The notes below the pieces were generated by a model. The model ran no database searches. It had not been told where the DNA came from and worked only from the letters and a program-made list of their open reading frames with translations. From the NCBI GenBank assembly GCA_017557505.1, contig JAFYYP010000026.1, positions 113,948-177,947 on the forward strand: a stretch of 64,000 nucleotides of DNA, in the 5' to 3' direction. Numbering within the stretch: position 1 is the stretch's first letter; each line of letters starts with the position of its first letter. Below, piece after piece: positions 9,145-17,602 of the stretch. The DNA is from Bacillota bacterium (GTDB lineage Bacteria > Bacillota > Clostridia > Peptostreptococcales > Anaerovoracaceae). The translations under genes were made by a program, and so were the position numbers.

Positions 9145-10407
9145 ATGAAGATTTTAGATGTTGTTTGTTCCAAGGGCCGTACCGGCTTCTACTTCGACGA
9201 CCAGCGCGCCATCAAGAAGGGCGCTGCCCATGACGGCGTGTTCTACCAGGGCGCTCCGGTAACGGAAGGCTTCACCTCCGTCCGTATGCCCGGCGAATCC
9301 ATCTCCGTGCAGATCATTCTGGAAGACGGCCAGGTCGCGTTCGGCGACTGCGCAGCCGTTCAGTACTCCGGCGCAGGCGGCAGAGATCCTCTGTTCCTGG
9401 CCAAGGACTTCATTCCCGTCATCGACCAGTACATCAAGCCGATGCTCGTGGGTCGCGAAGCCGACAACTTCCGCCAGCTGGCCGCCGAGATGGAAGCCAT
9501 CCAGGTCGAAGGCAAGAGACTGCACACCGCCATCCGCTACGGCGTATCCCAGGCCATCCTGGATGCCGTCGCCAAGGCCAAGCACAAGATGATGTGCGAA
9601 GTCGTCGCCGAAGAATACGGCTGCGAAGTATCCGATAAGCCCATCGACATCTTCACCCAGTCCGGTGATGACCGCTACGACAACTCCGACAAGATGATCA
9701 TCAAGCAGGCGCAGGTCCTGCCCCACGCGCTGATCAACAACGTCGAGACCAAGCTCGGTCCCCAGGGCGAACTGCTTGAAAAGTACGTTGCATGGCTCAG
9801 AGACAGAATCCTGAACAACAGAGCAGACGAAAGCTACAACCCGATCTTCCACATCGACGTATACGGCACCATCGGCGCCGCGTTCGGCAACACGAACTTC
9901 AAGGCCATGGCCGACTACCTCGAAAAGCTGGCAGAGACCGCCAAGCCGTTCCACCTGCGCATCGAAGGCCCCATGGACTGCGATACCGACAGAGAGACCC
10001 AGATGCTGGCGCTCAAGGGCCTGACGGAAGAGATCGACCGCAGAGGCATCGACGTTGAGCTCGTCGCTGACGAGTGGTGCAACACCCTCGAAGACGTCAA
10101 GTACTTCACCGACAATCACGCGGGCCATATGGTCCAGATCAAGACTCCGGACCTCGGCGGCGTCAACAATACCATCGAAGCAGTCCTGTACTGCAAGCAG
10201 CACGGCATGGGCGCCTACCAGGGCGGCACCTGCAACGAGACCGACAGATCCGCGCAGGTCTGCACGCAGTGCGCGATGGCGACCCAGCCTGCCCAGATCC
10301 TGGCAAAGCCTGGCATGGGCGTGGACGAAGGCTACATGATCGTCTACAACGAAATGCAGAGAGTCCTGGCGCTGAGAGCTGCCAAGAAGGCTTGCGGCTG
10401 CAAGTAA
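9145..10407 (+). CDS. mal: Methylaspartate ammonia-lyase
   Basis: A 420-residue enolase-superfamily enzyme that removes ammonia from 3-methylaspartate to give mesaconate, the second step of the pathway. The GRTGFYFDD region, the QSGDDRYDNSDKMI stretch and the metal-binding residues around FHIDVYG, RIEGPMD and ADEWCNT fit the family, and the length is normal. The ATG has AAAAGGAGAG upstream. It lies 21 bases after glmE and is followed by an intercistronic hairpin before citD. Confidence 0.97.
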   Translation: MKILDVVCSKGRTGFYFDDQRAIKKGAAHDGVFYQGAPVTEGFTSVRMPGESISVQIILEDGQVAFGDCAAVQYSGAGGRDPLFLAKDFIPVIDQYIKPMLVGREADNFRQLAAEMEAIQVEGKRLHTAIRYGVSQAILDAVAKAKHKMMCEVVAEEYGCEVSDKPIDIFTQSGDDRYDNSDKMIIKQAQVLPHALINNVETKLGPQGELLEKYVAWLRDRILNNRADESYNPIFHIDVYGTIGAAFGNTNFKAMADYLEKLAETAKPFHLRIEGPMDCDTDRETQMLALKGLTEEIDRRGIDVELVADEWCNTLEDVKYFTDNHAGHMVQIKTPDLGGVNNTIEAVLYCKQHGMGAYQGGTCNETDRSAQVCTQCAMATQPAQILAKPGMGVDEGYMIVYNEMQRVLALRAAKKACGCK

Positions 10408-10424
10408 GACAGAGAGTTTTCCAT

Positions 10425-10450
10425 AGCCCGGAGATGAAGATCTTCGGGCT
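10425..10450 (+). other. Intercistronic hairpin between mal and citD
   Basis: AGCCCGGAG (10425-10433) pairs with CTTCGGGCT (10442-10450) across an 8-base loop, with one G-T wobble. Only two T residues follow, so it is not a standard terminator. It sits at the boundary between the mutase/lyase part and the citrate lyase-type part of the operon and could stabilise or process the message. Confidence 0.6.
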
Positions 10451-10469
10451 TTGGCGAAAGGAAAGACTT

Positions 10470-10754
10470 ATGGAGAATAAAATCGCAAAAGCCTCCTGTG
10501 GCACCATGGAGTCCAGCGACGCCTATATGGAGCTGGAACCGGTCGCAGGCGCCACGCAGATCGAGCTGCAGTCTGTGGTGGAGCACCAGTTCGGTGAGTC
10601 CATCCGCGCGCTGGCGGCTCAGATGCTGGCAGAAGAAGGCATTGAAAACGTCAGGCTGAGCATCATCGACAGAGGCGCTCTGGAGTGCACGCTCCGCGCC
10701 CGTCTGGAGACGCTGATCGGCAGAGCGAGAGAAGGAGGCAGTGCCCATGCGTAG
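10470..10754 (+). CDS. citD: Citrate lyase-type acyl carrier protein (gamma subunit)
   Basis: A 94-residue acyl carrier subunit. The GTMESSDAYMELEP stretch near residues 11-24 matches the CitD site where the phosphoribosyl-dephospho-CoA group is attached to a serine (S15 or S16). ATG at 10470 is preceded by GAAAGGAAAG; longer in-frame openings run back into mal and are not real. In this operon it most likely serves citramalate lyase, as in glutamate-fermenting clostridia. The end overlaps citE by 8 bases. Confidence 0.92.
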   Translation: MENKIAKASCGTMESSDAYMELEPVAGATQIELQSVVEHQFGESIRALAAQMLAEEGIENVRLSIIDRGALECTLRARLETLIGRAREGGSAHA

Positions 10755-11622
10755 ATCCATGCTGTTTTTACCGGGCAACACCCCGAACATGATCCTGTCT
10801 GGCGACTGCCTCGGCGCAGATGCCATCATCCTGGATCTGGAAGACGCCGTCGCTCCCGACCAGAAGGACGCAGCCAGAGTGCTGGTCCGCAACGCGATCA
10901 AATACCTGCAGTTCCCCGGCGTGGAGAAGATCATCCGCATCAATTCCCTCGACACGCCGTACTGGAAGAAGGATCTCGACGAGATGATCCCCTTAAAGCC
11001 GGAACTGATCATGACCCCGAAGACCTCCTGCGCCGCGGACGTCCTGGAATTCGACGCCTACATGAGCGAACTGGAAGACAAGTTGGGCTATGAGCGCAAT
11101 ACCGTCAAACTCATGCCGCTGATCGAGACGGCGCTGGGCGTGGAGAACGCGTATGCCATCGCGTCGGCCAGCAAGAGAGTCGCGGCCATCTTCCTCGGCG
11201 CGGAAGATCTGTCCGCCGACCTTCGCTGCAAGCGCACGAAGGAAGGCAAGGAGATCCTGTACGCCAGAGGACGCATGGTGCTGGCGGCAAGAGCGGCGAA
11301 CGTCGACGTATACGATACACCCTTCACGGACGTCAACGACGACGAAGGCATCCGTGTCGACGCGGAATTCGCCAAGGGCCTCGGCTTCACCGGCAAAGCG
11401 AGCATCTCGCCTCGCCACGTCGCGGTCATCAACGAGGTGTTCAGCCCGACGCAAAAGGACATCGATTACGCTTACGAAGTGATGGAAGCCATCCGCATCG
11501 GCAAGGAGCAGGGCAAAGGCGCTGTCTCCCTGCACGGCAAGATGATCGACGCTCCCATCGTCGCCAGAGCGCAGCAGACCATCGACATGGCTGTTGCCCT
11601 CGGCCTGGGAAAGGAGGCTTAG
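10747..11622 (+). CDS. citE: Citrate/citramalate lyase beta subunit
   Basis: A 291-residue HpcH/HpaI-type lyase subunit, which cleaves the acyl-thioester bound to the carrier protein; for citramalate the product is pyruvate. The family signatures RRSMLFLPGN, ILDLEDAV and LIETALGVENA are clear. ATG at 10747 has GGAGG about 8 bases upstream; a GTG two codons earlier is less well spaced. Position between the acyl carrier and alpha subunits supports a three-part citrate lyase-type complex and argues against a stand-alone citramalyl-CoA lyase. Confidence 0.93.
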   Translation: MRRSMLFLPGNTPNMILSGDCLGADAIILDLEDAVAPDQKDAARVLVRNAIKYLQFPGVEKIIRINSLDTPYWKKDLDEMIPLKPELIMTPKTSCAADVLEFDAYMSELEDKLGYERNTVKLMPLIETALGVENAYAIASASKRVAAIFLGAEDLSADLRCKRTKEGKEILYARGRMVLAARAANVDVYDTPFTDVNDDEGIRVDAEFAKGLGFTGKASISPRHVAVINEVFSPTQKDIDYAYEVMEAIRIGKEQGKGAVSLHGKMIDAPIVARAQQTIDMAVALGLGKEA

Positions 11623-11623
11623 C

Positions 11624-13027
11624 ATGGATAAGGTAGTAAAGACTCTGCGCGAAGCCATTCAGCTGGCCGGCGTCAAAGACGGCAGCCGCGTTTCCTTCCA
11701 CCACCATCTGCGCAACGGAGACTACGTGCTGAACATGGTCATGGACGAGATCGCGTCCATGGGATATAAAGACATCTCCGTCAACGCGAGCTCGCTGTTC
11801 GACTGCCATCTGCCTCTGGCGGATCACATTAAAAACGGCGTCGTCACCGAGCTGATCACCGACTACATGAGCGGCGGTTTCGGCGCGGCGATTTCCGAGG
11901 GCATCCTCGAAAAGCCCGTGCAGTTCCGTACGCACGGCGGGCGTCCCGCGGACATCATCAAAGGCGTCACGCCCATCGACGTCGCGTTCATCGCGGCTCC
12001 GACCGCGGACACCATGGGCAACCTGACCGGCAAGATCGGCAAGTCCGCCTGCGGTTCCCTCGGTTACGCCTTCGCGGACGCCATGTGCGCGAAGAAGGTC
12101 GTCGTCATCACCGACAATCTGGTGCCTCATCCGCTCGCGATGCGCTCCATCGACGAGACCTACGTGGATTACGTGGTCGAGGTCGAAGCCATCGGCAACC
12201 CGGCGGGCATCGTGTCCGGCACGACGAAGATCACGCGTGACCCGGTGGGCCTCGTCATGGCCCAGACGGCTGCGAACGTCATCAAGGCCAGCGGTCTCTT
12301 AAAGGACGGCTTCAGCTTCCAGACCGGCGCCGGCGGCGCCACCCTGGCAGCGGCCCAGTTCCTGAAGGAGATCATGCTGAAGGAAGGCATCAAGGGATCT
12401 TTCGGCTGCGGCGGCATCACCGGCTACATGGTCGACATGCTGAACGAAGGATGCTTCCAGAGCCTGATCGACGTGCAGTGCTTCGACCTGAAGGCGGTCG
12501 AATCCATCCGCACGAACCCGAACCACACCGAAGTATCCGCCATGCATTACGCCAGCCCGGACGCGAAGTCCGCGGCGGTGGATTCCCTGGACGTCGTACT
12601 GCTCGGCGCGACGGAGATCGACACCGATTTCAACGTCAACGTGCACACCGACTCCAACGGACGCATCATGGGCGGATCCGGCGGCCACTCCGATACGGCG
12701 GCCGGCGCAAAGCTTGCGATGATCATCGCGCCTCTTTCCAGAGCGCGCCTGCCCATCGTAACGGACCACGTGTTCTGCAAGTCCACCCCGGGCAGCACGA
12801 TCGACGTGCTCGTCACCCAGAAGGGCGTGGCCGTGAACCCGGCAAGACCCGAACTGGCGGCTAAGCTCAAGGAAGGCGGCATCAAGGTCGTCGACATCTT
12901 CGAGCTGAAGGAAGCGGCGGAGAAACTGTGCGGCATGCCCAAACCGCTCGTCAAGGGCGACAGGGTCCTCGCGGACATCATCTACCGCGACGGCACGCTG
13001 CTCGACCGCATCTACAACGTGAGGTAG
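11624..13027 (+). CDS. citF: Citrate/citramalate lyase alpha subunit (acyl-carrier transferase)
   Basis: A 467-residue CoA-transferase-fold subunit that swaps acetate on the carrier protein for the incoming citrate or citramalate, releasing acetate. FHHHLRNGDYVLNMV, AFIAAPTADTMGN and VNVHTDSNGRIMGGSGGH are family features. ATG at 11624 is preceded by AAGGAGG. It completes a citD-citE-citF set. No citC, citG or citX gene, needed to make, attach and acetylate the prosthetic group, is seen in the window. Confidence 0.94.
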   Translation: MDKVVKTLREAIQLAGVKDGSRVSFHHHLRNGDYVLNMVMDEIASMGYKDISVNASSLFDCHLPLADHIKNGVVTELITDYMSGGFGAAISEGILEKPVQFRTHGGRPADIIKGVTPIDVAFIAAPTADTMGNLTGKIGKSACGSLGYAFADAMCAKKVVVITDNLVPHPLAMRSIDETYVDYVVEVEAIGNPAGIVSGTTKITRDPVGLVMAQTAANVIKASGLLKDGFSFQTGAGGATLAAAQFLKEIMLKEGIKGSFGCGGITGYMVDMLNEGCFQSLIDVQCFDLKAVESIRTNPNHTEVSAMHYASPDAKSAAVDSLDVVLLGATEIDTDFNVNVHTDSNGRIMGGSGGHSDTAAGAKLAMIIAPLSRARLPIVTDHVFCKSTPGSTIDVLVTQKGVAVNPARPELAAKLKEGGIKVVDIFELKEAAEKLCGMPKPLVKGDRVLADIIYRDGTLLDRIYNVR

Positions 13028-13031
13028 CGCC

Positions 13032-13874
13032 ATGAGAGAGATCGATTCCAAACAGATCACAGACGTGGTCGCAAGACTGTGCGTGGAGGCGAACCGCCAC
13101 CTGGCGCCCGACGTGCGCAAGTGCATCGAGGGTTGCCGCGCGTGCGAACCCTGGCCCATCGCGCAGGAGATCCTGGACCGCATCATCGAAAACTATAACA
13201 TCGCGGATCAGACCGAGATGGCCATCTGTCAGGACACAGGCCTTGCCTGCGTGTTCCTCGAGATCGGTCAGGACGTCCACGTGAACGGCTCCATCGAGGC
13301 GGCTGTGAACGAAGGCGTGCGCCGCGGCTACACGGACGGCTTTCTGCGCAAATCCTGCGTGGAAGAACCGCTCGGTGCCCGCAAGAACACGCTGGACAAC
13401 ACTCCGGCCATGATCTATTACGAGCTCGTGCCCGGCGATCAGGTCAAGATCACCGTGGCTCCCAAGGGCTTCGGCTCGGAGAACATGAGCCAGATCAAAA
13501 TGCTGAAAGTCTCCGACGGCGCCGAAGGCGTCAAGGACTTCGTCGTGAAGGTCGTCGAGGAAGCAGGCCCCAATCCCTGCCCGCCCATCGTGGTCGGCGT
13601 AGGCATCGGCGGCACGTTCGACAAGGCGGCCCTCATGGCAAAGAAGGCCATCATCCGCCCGCTCGAGGAAAGACACCCTGTCAAGTACTACGCGGATATG
13701 GAAGCCGAACTGCTCGAACGCATCAACGCTCTGGGCATCGGACCGCAGGGCTTCGGCGGCAAGACGACGGCTCTGGCGGTCAACATCGAGACCATGCCGA
13801 CGCACATCGCAGGGCTGCCTGTGGCGGTCAACATCAACTGCCACGTCACGAGACATAAGACGGAGGTGCTGTAA
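13032..13874 (+). CDS. Class I fumarase-type hydratase alpha subunit, probable mesaconase
   Basis: A 280-residue N-terminal-type subunit of iron-sulfur dependent class I hydratases (fumarase, tartrate dehydratase, mesaconase). The CQDTG motif and the NPCPP motif carry two of the expected cluster cysteines, and GVGIGGTFDKAA is typical. In this operon the logical reaction is hydration of mesaconate to (S)-citramalate, which links methylaspartate lyase to the citrate lyase-type complex. Fumarate hydration is an alternative or additional activity. Its stop overlaps the next start by one base (TAATG). Confidence 0.9.
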   Translation: MREIDSKQITDVVARLCVEANRHLAPDVRKCIEGCRACEPWPIAQEILDRIIENYNIADQTEMAICQDTGLACVFLEIGQDVHVNGSIEAAVNEGVRRGYTDGFLRKSCVEEPLGARKNTLDNTPAMIYYELVPGDQVKITVAPKGFGSENMSQIKMLKVSDGAEGVKDFVVKVVEEAGPNPCPPIVVGVGIGGTFDKAALMAKKAIIRPLEERHPVKYYADMEAELLERINALGIGPQGFGGKTTALAVNIETMPTHIAGLPVAVNINCHVTRHKTEVL

Positions 13875-14434
13875 TGGAACCCATCAGAATTACGACTCCG
13901 CTGACCCCCGAGAAGGCCAGAACGCTGAAAAGCGGCGATTCCGTGCTCATCTCCGGCGTCATCTACACCGGCAGAGACGCGGCGCACAAGCGCCTGTGCG
14001 AGCTGCTGAAAGAGGGCAAACCGCTGCCCATCGACGTAAAGAATCAGATCATCTACTTCGTGGGACCGTCCCCGGCCAAACCCGGCATGGCGATCGGTTC
14101 CGCGGGCCCGACGACGTCGTACCGCATGGATGCCTACAGCCCGGCCCTGATCGAACAGGGTCTGACCGGCATGATCGGCAAGGGCAAGAGAGGCCCGGCC
14201 GTCATCGAAGCCATGAAGAAGTGCGGCTGCGTGTACTTCGGCGCCATCGGCGGCGCAGGCGCGCTGCTGAGCAAGTGCATCAAGAAAGCCGAGGTCGTCG
14301 CCTATGAGGATCTGCAGTCCGAGGCGATCCGCCGTCTGGAGGTCGAAGACCTGCCTGCAACGGTCATCATCGATTCGGAAGGCAACAACCTCTACGAATG
14401 GGGCAGAGCAGACTATCTGAAGACGCAGGAATAG
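13874..14434 (+). CDS. Class I fumarase-type hydratase beta subunit, probable mesaconase
   Basis: A 186-residue C-terminal-type partner of the preceding subunit, with the family stretches GDSVLISGVIYTGRDAAH, KPGMAIGSAGPTTSYRMD and FGAIGGAGALLSK. In many bacteria the two subunits are one polypeptide; here they are separate and joined by an ATG/TAA overlap, as is common in anaerobes. It is the last gene of the operon, followed 17 bases later by a terminator. Confidence 0.9.
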   Translation: MEPIRITTPLTPEKARTLKSGDSVLISGVIYTGRDAAHKRLCELLKEGKPLPIDVKNQIIYFVGPSPAKPGMAIGSAGPTTSYRMDAYSPALIEQGLTGMIGKGKRGPAVIEAMKKCGCVYFGAIGGAGALLSKCIKKAEVVAYEDLQSEAIRRLEVEDLPATVIIDSEGNNLYEWGRADYLKTQE

Positions 14435-14451
14435 CGAAATCTTTGACAAAA

Positions 14452-14485
14452 TCCCGCTTGCAGACTATGCAGGCGGGACTTTTTT
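14452..14485 (+). terminator. Terminator of the glutamate fermentation operon
   Basis: An 11-bp stem, TCCCGCTTGCA (14452-14462) with TGCAGGCGGGA (14468-14478) and one wobble pair, encloses the loop GACTA and is followed by six T residues. Confidence 0.92.
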
Positions 14486-14488
14486 CGG

Positions 14489-14494
14489 TATAAT
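14489..14494 (+). promoter_or_regulatory. Probable -10 element for the P-loop protein gene
   Basis: A perfect TATAAT lies directly after the terminator T tract and 63 bases before the ATG. The -35 position falls inside the terminator stem and has no consensus match. A TTGACA at 14443-14448 is too far away to pair with it. Confidence 0.5.
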
Positions 14495-14556
14495 GTTAGT
14501 TGGTAGAATTTAGCAAATTCTGCCTGAAGGAGAAGGAAAGACCAAAGGAGAAGACT

Positions 14557-15492
14557 ATGGCATTTTACGATTCCACCAACAGCCATCTGTACAGCGTATA
14601 TTTCGCGCCCAGAGGTTCTGTGCGCATGTTTGAGCTCGGCGCGCAGATCGCGCAGCAGCACCTGTCTCCGTTCGATCACATCATCGGCATCCTGGGCGAA
14701 TCCGGCGCCGGCAAATCCATGCTCATCAAGGGCATGTTTCCCGGCCTCGAGCTCACGAACGACGACGCGGGGGTCAACGTGCGCCCGCTGCCGCTGCTGA
14801 GCATCGACGAGGAGAACATCTTCTACACGCCGCACACCTATCATGTGGACGTGCGCTTCGAAATGGGCTTCACCCAGCCCGGCGTGCTGGCAGACGCCGT
14901 CATGGAGGCCAAGCGCAGAGACCGCCGCGTGGTCGTCGAGCACTACGAACTGCTGTATCCGTACATGCAGGAGAAGGCAGACCTGCTGGTCGGCGTAGGC
15001 GAGGAGATCATCGTCACCCGGCCCACGATCTTCGGCCCGACCCCGGACGAGATCCATAAGATCGTCTACGAATCCATCCGCTACCGCCAGATGGCGCACA
15101 CGGCGGAAGACCTCACGGAGCGCTATCTGACGGATCAGGATATGGCCAGAGCCGAACACGGCGACATCAAGAAGGGCTTCCTGCTCATCTTCCCGGGCGA
15201 ACAGCCTCCCAACATCAACGTGGACCTGGTCGAGCGCGCGGTGAAGGAAGATATCGCCAAGGATATGCCCATCGATTACGTGGACGCGAGCCACGTTTCC
15301 ATCGGCGGGGAAACGCGCTTCTGCACCGGTCCCCGCACTCACGTAAAGACGACGGGTATGATCGAAAACTTCCGGCTGATCAAGCCGCTCATCCATGACA
15401 CCGAGCACAACCGCTGGATCCTGGCCGGCCGCGTCTGCGCGCCGGACGACGGCGGCGATTCCCTGGCGTCCATCAACAATACGGAGATCTAA
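14557..15492 (+). CDS. P-loop protein of unknown function, AlaRS second-additional-domain type
   Basis: A 311-residue protein with a Walker A motif GESGAGKS at residues 47-54, followed by conserved-looking stretches ELTNDDAGVNVRPLP, HTYHVDVRFE and VVEHYELLYPY and a C-terminal part with TERYL, ISIGGETRF-like and GPRTHVKTTGM sequences. From memory it resembles proteins of anaerobic Firmicutes named for an alanyl-tRNA synthetase second additional domain; that name says little about function. ATG at 14557 is preceded by AAAGGAGAAG. It stands between the glutamate operon terminator and radA, 3 bases before radA. The motifs suggest an ATP- or GTP-dependent kinase or transferase acting on a small molecule or RNA. 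Confidence 0.7.
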   Translation: MAFYDSTNSHLYSVYFAPRGSVRMFELGAQIAQQHLSPFDHIIGILGESGAGKSMLIKGMFPGLELTNDDAGVNVRPLPLLSIDEENIFYTPHTYHVDVRFEMGFTQPGVLADAVMEAKRRDRRVVVEHYELLYPYMQEKADLLVGVGEEIIVTRPTIFGPTPDEIHKIVYESIRYRQMAHTAEDLTERYLTDQDMARAEHGDIKKGFLLIFPGEQPPNINVDLVERAVKEDIAKDMPIDYVDASHVSIGGETRFCTGPRTHVKTTGMIENFRLIKPLIHDTEHNRWILAGRVCAPDDGGDSLASINNTEI

Positions 15493-15495
15493 GGC

Positions 15496-16893
15496 ATGGC
15501 GAAAAAAGCCCAGACAGTTTTTGTGTGCCAGGAATGCGGGTACGAGAGCCCGAAATGGATGGGGCAGTGCATCTGCGGCGCCTGGAATTCGTTTGTCGAA
15601 GAAAAGGTCGCGGCGGCGCCTGCTACTGACGCCAGAAGACGTACGGCGGCCGGCACGCTCGAGGGCAGGGCTCCCAAGCCTGTGCGCATCGGCGACGTAA
15701 AAAGCAGTGAAAAGGACCGCATCGATACCGGCATAGGCGAACTGAACCGCGTGCTGGGCGGCGGACTCGTGCCCGGCAGCATCGCGCTGATCACGGGTGA
15801 GCCGGGCATCGGCAAGTCCACGATCATCATCCAGGCTGCGGCGTCCATCGCGCAGAAAGAAGGTACCGTGCTCTATGTTTCGGGCGAGGAGTCCGAGGAA
15901 CAGATCAAGATGCGCGCGGACCGCGTGTGCAAAGGCGATATTTCGAACCTGTACCTGCTGGCCGAGACTGACATGGAGAACGTGCTCGAGGCGGTCAGTC
16001 AACTGAAGCCCTCTTTTCTGATCATCGACTCCATCCAGACCATGTACTGCTCCGACTTCGAATCCGCACCGGGCAGCGTGTCGCAGGTGAGGGCCTGCGG
16101 CAATCTGCTGATGAACGTGGCGAAGGGGCAGGGCATCCCCGTGTTCGTCGTGGCGCACGTCACGAAGAGCGGCGAGCTTGCCGGCCCGAAGATCGTGGAG
16201 CATATGGTCGATACCGTGCTGCAGTTCACGGGTGAACGCAACCAGGACCTGCGCATCCTGCGGTCACTGAAGAACCGCTTCGGCACGACGAGCGAGATCG
16301 GCGCGTTCGAGATGCGCGAAGAAGGCCTCGTCGAGGTCGATAATTTGTCCGGCAGCTTCCTCGAAGGCTTCGAGGACTCCGCGGAAGGCGCGGTCGCGAC
16401 GGCCGTCTACGAAGGCACGAGACCTTTGCTTCTGGAGATCCAGGCGCTCACCGGGCCTTCGGGCATCGGTTTTGCAAGGCGCACGGGTATCGGCGTCGAC
16501 GCAGGACGTCTCAACATGATCATCGCGGTGCTCGAACGCAAGGCGGGGATCTCCCTGCTGTCGCGCGACGTGTACGTGAACGTCGTCGGCGGACTGAAAC
16601 CCGAGGGCACGTCCACGGACCTGGCGGTCGCGCTGGCCATCTGGTCGGCGGAAAAAGGCATCAGCATCCCGCACGGCACGCTGCTCATCGGCGAGATCGG
16701 TCTGACGGGCGACCTGCGGCCGGTCATGCACGCGGAAAAACTGTGCAGGGAGGCAGCCCGCATGGGATTTACGCGCATCATCCTGCCCAAGAGGAGCCTT
16801 CCGAGAGTCAAAGAAGTACCGAAAGAGCTGGAACTCATAGGGGTCACGACACTCAAAGAAGCCATGCAGGCTTCACAGCAGTTACATAAATAG
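15496..16893 (+). CDS. radA: DNA repair protein RadA
   Basis: A 465-residue RecA-like ATPase that promotes branch migration in recombinational repair. The order is an N-terminal C4 zinc finger (CQECG and CICG in the first 30 residues), a RecA core with Walker A GEPGIGKST, the RadA-specific LKNRFG motif, and a Lon-protease-like C-terminal domain (GLKPEGTSTDLAVALAI). The length is normal. It starts 3 bases after the P-loop gene and may be translated from the same message. In many Firmicutes disA follows; here a two-component system takes that place. Confidence 0.97.
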   Translation: MAKKAQTVFVCQECGYESPKWMGQCICGAWNSFVEEKVAAAPATDARRRTAAGTLEGRAPKPVRIGDVKSSEKDRIDTGIGELNRVLGGGLVPGSIALITGEPGIGKSTIIIQAAASIAQKEGTVLYVSGEESEEQIKMRADRVCKGDISNLYLLAETDMENVLEAVSQLKPSFLIIDSIQTMYCSDFESAPGSVSQVRACGNLLMNVAKGQGIPVFVVAHVTKSGELAGPKIVEHMVDTVLQFTGERNQDLRILRSLKNRFGTTSEIGAFEMREEGLVEVDNLSGSFLEGFEDSAEGAVATAVYEGTRPLLLEIQALTGPSGIGFARRTGIGVDAGRLNMIIAVLERKAGISLLSRDVYVNVVGGLKPEGTSTDLAVALAIWSAEKGISIPHGTLLIGEIGLTGDLRPVMHAEKLCREAARMGFTRIILPKRSLPRVKEVPKELELIGVTTLKEAMQASQQLHK

Positions 16894-16927
16894 GGGCTAA
16901 GATACACCAAAAAGCGAGGAGAAGAGT

Positions 16928-17602
16928 ATGGCAAAAATCCTGATCGTGGACGACGAAGCGAAGATCCGCGAGGTCATCCGGGAATACGCGGAATTCAATC
17001 ATTACGAGACCGGCGAGGCGGAAGACGGCATGCAGGCCGTCAACATGTGCCTGTCCGGGGACTACGACCTCGTGATCATGGACATCATGATGCCCAAGCT
17101 CGACGGTTTTTCGGCGTGCAAGGAGATCCGCAAGGATAAAGACATCCCCATCATCATGCTGTCGGCAAGAGGCGAAGAGTACGACAAACTCTTCGGTTTT
17201 GAGCTGGGCATCGACGATTACGTGGTCAAACCCTTCAGCCCGAAGGAACTGATGGCCAGAGTCGCGGCGGTCCTCGCGCGCAGGAAGGCGGCGGAGAACA
17301 CGTCTCCGAGCAACGAGCTCGTTTCCGGCGGCCTCGTGCTGAACAAGAGCAGCCGCACCGTCACGATCGACGGCAAGCGCATCGACGTGACCCTCAAGGA
17401 ATACGAACTGCTGGCCTACCTGATGGAGAACAAGAACATCGCCCTGTCCCGCGACAAGCTGCTGCAGGATATCTGGGGCTACGATTTCTTCGGCGACGAC
17501 CGCACCATCGACACCCATATCAAGAACCTGCGCGGCAGACTCGGCGATTACCGCGACAAGATCACGACCGTAAGAGGCATCGGTTACAAATTTGAAGACT
17601 AA
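16928..17602 (+). CDS. OmpR/PhoB-type response regulator
   Basis: A 224-residue regulator with an N-terminal receiver domain (acidic pocket D8-D9, phospho-acceptor D52 in IMDIMMPK, K near residue 103 in VVKPFSPKE) and a C-terminal winged helix ending in DRTIDTHIKNLRGRLGD and TVRGIGYKFED. It overlaps the kinase gene by 11 bases, so the two are translationally coupled. The signal and targets are unknown. The GAGGAGAAGAG sequence before the ATG is a good ribosome binding site. Confidence 0.95.
   Translation: MAKILIVDDEAKIREVIREYAEFNHYETGEAEDGMQAVNMCLSGDYDLVIMDIMMPKLDGFSACKEIRKDKDIPIIMLSARGEEYDKLFGFELGIDDYVVKPFSPKELMARVAAVLARRKAAENTSPSNELVSGGLVLNKSSRTVTIDGKRIDVTLKEYELLAYLMENKNIALSRDKLLQDIWGYDFFGDDRTIDTHIKNLRGRLGDYRDKITTVRGIGYKFED

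Noticed and set aside
14443-14494. TTGACA at 14443-14448 paired with TATAAT at 14489-14494 as one promoter
   Set aside because: The spacing is 40 bases, far beyond the 16-18 needed; the TTGACA is also upstream of the operon terminator.
14413-16203. A 596-residue minus-strand frame opposite the P-loop gene and radA
   Set aside because: It runs through the operon terminator and two convincing plus-strand genes; composition is that of an antisense shadow.
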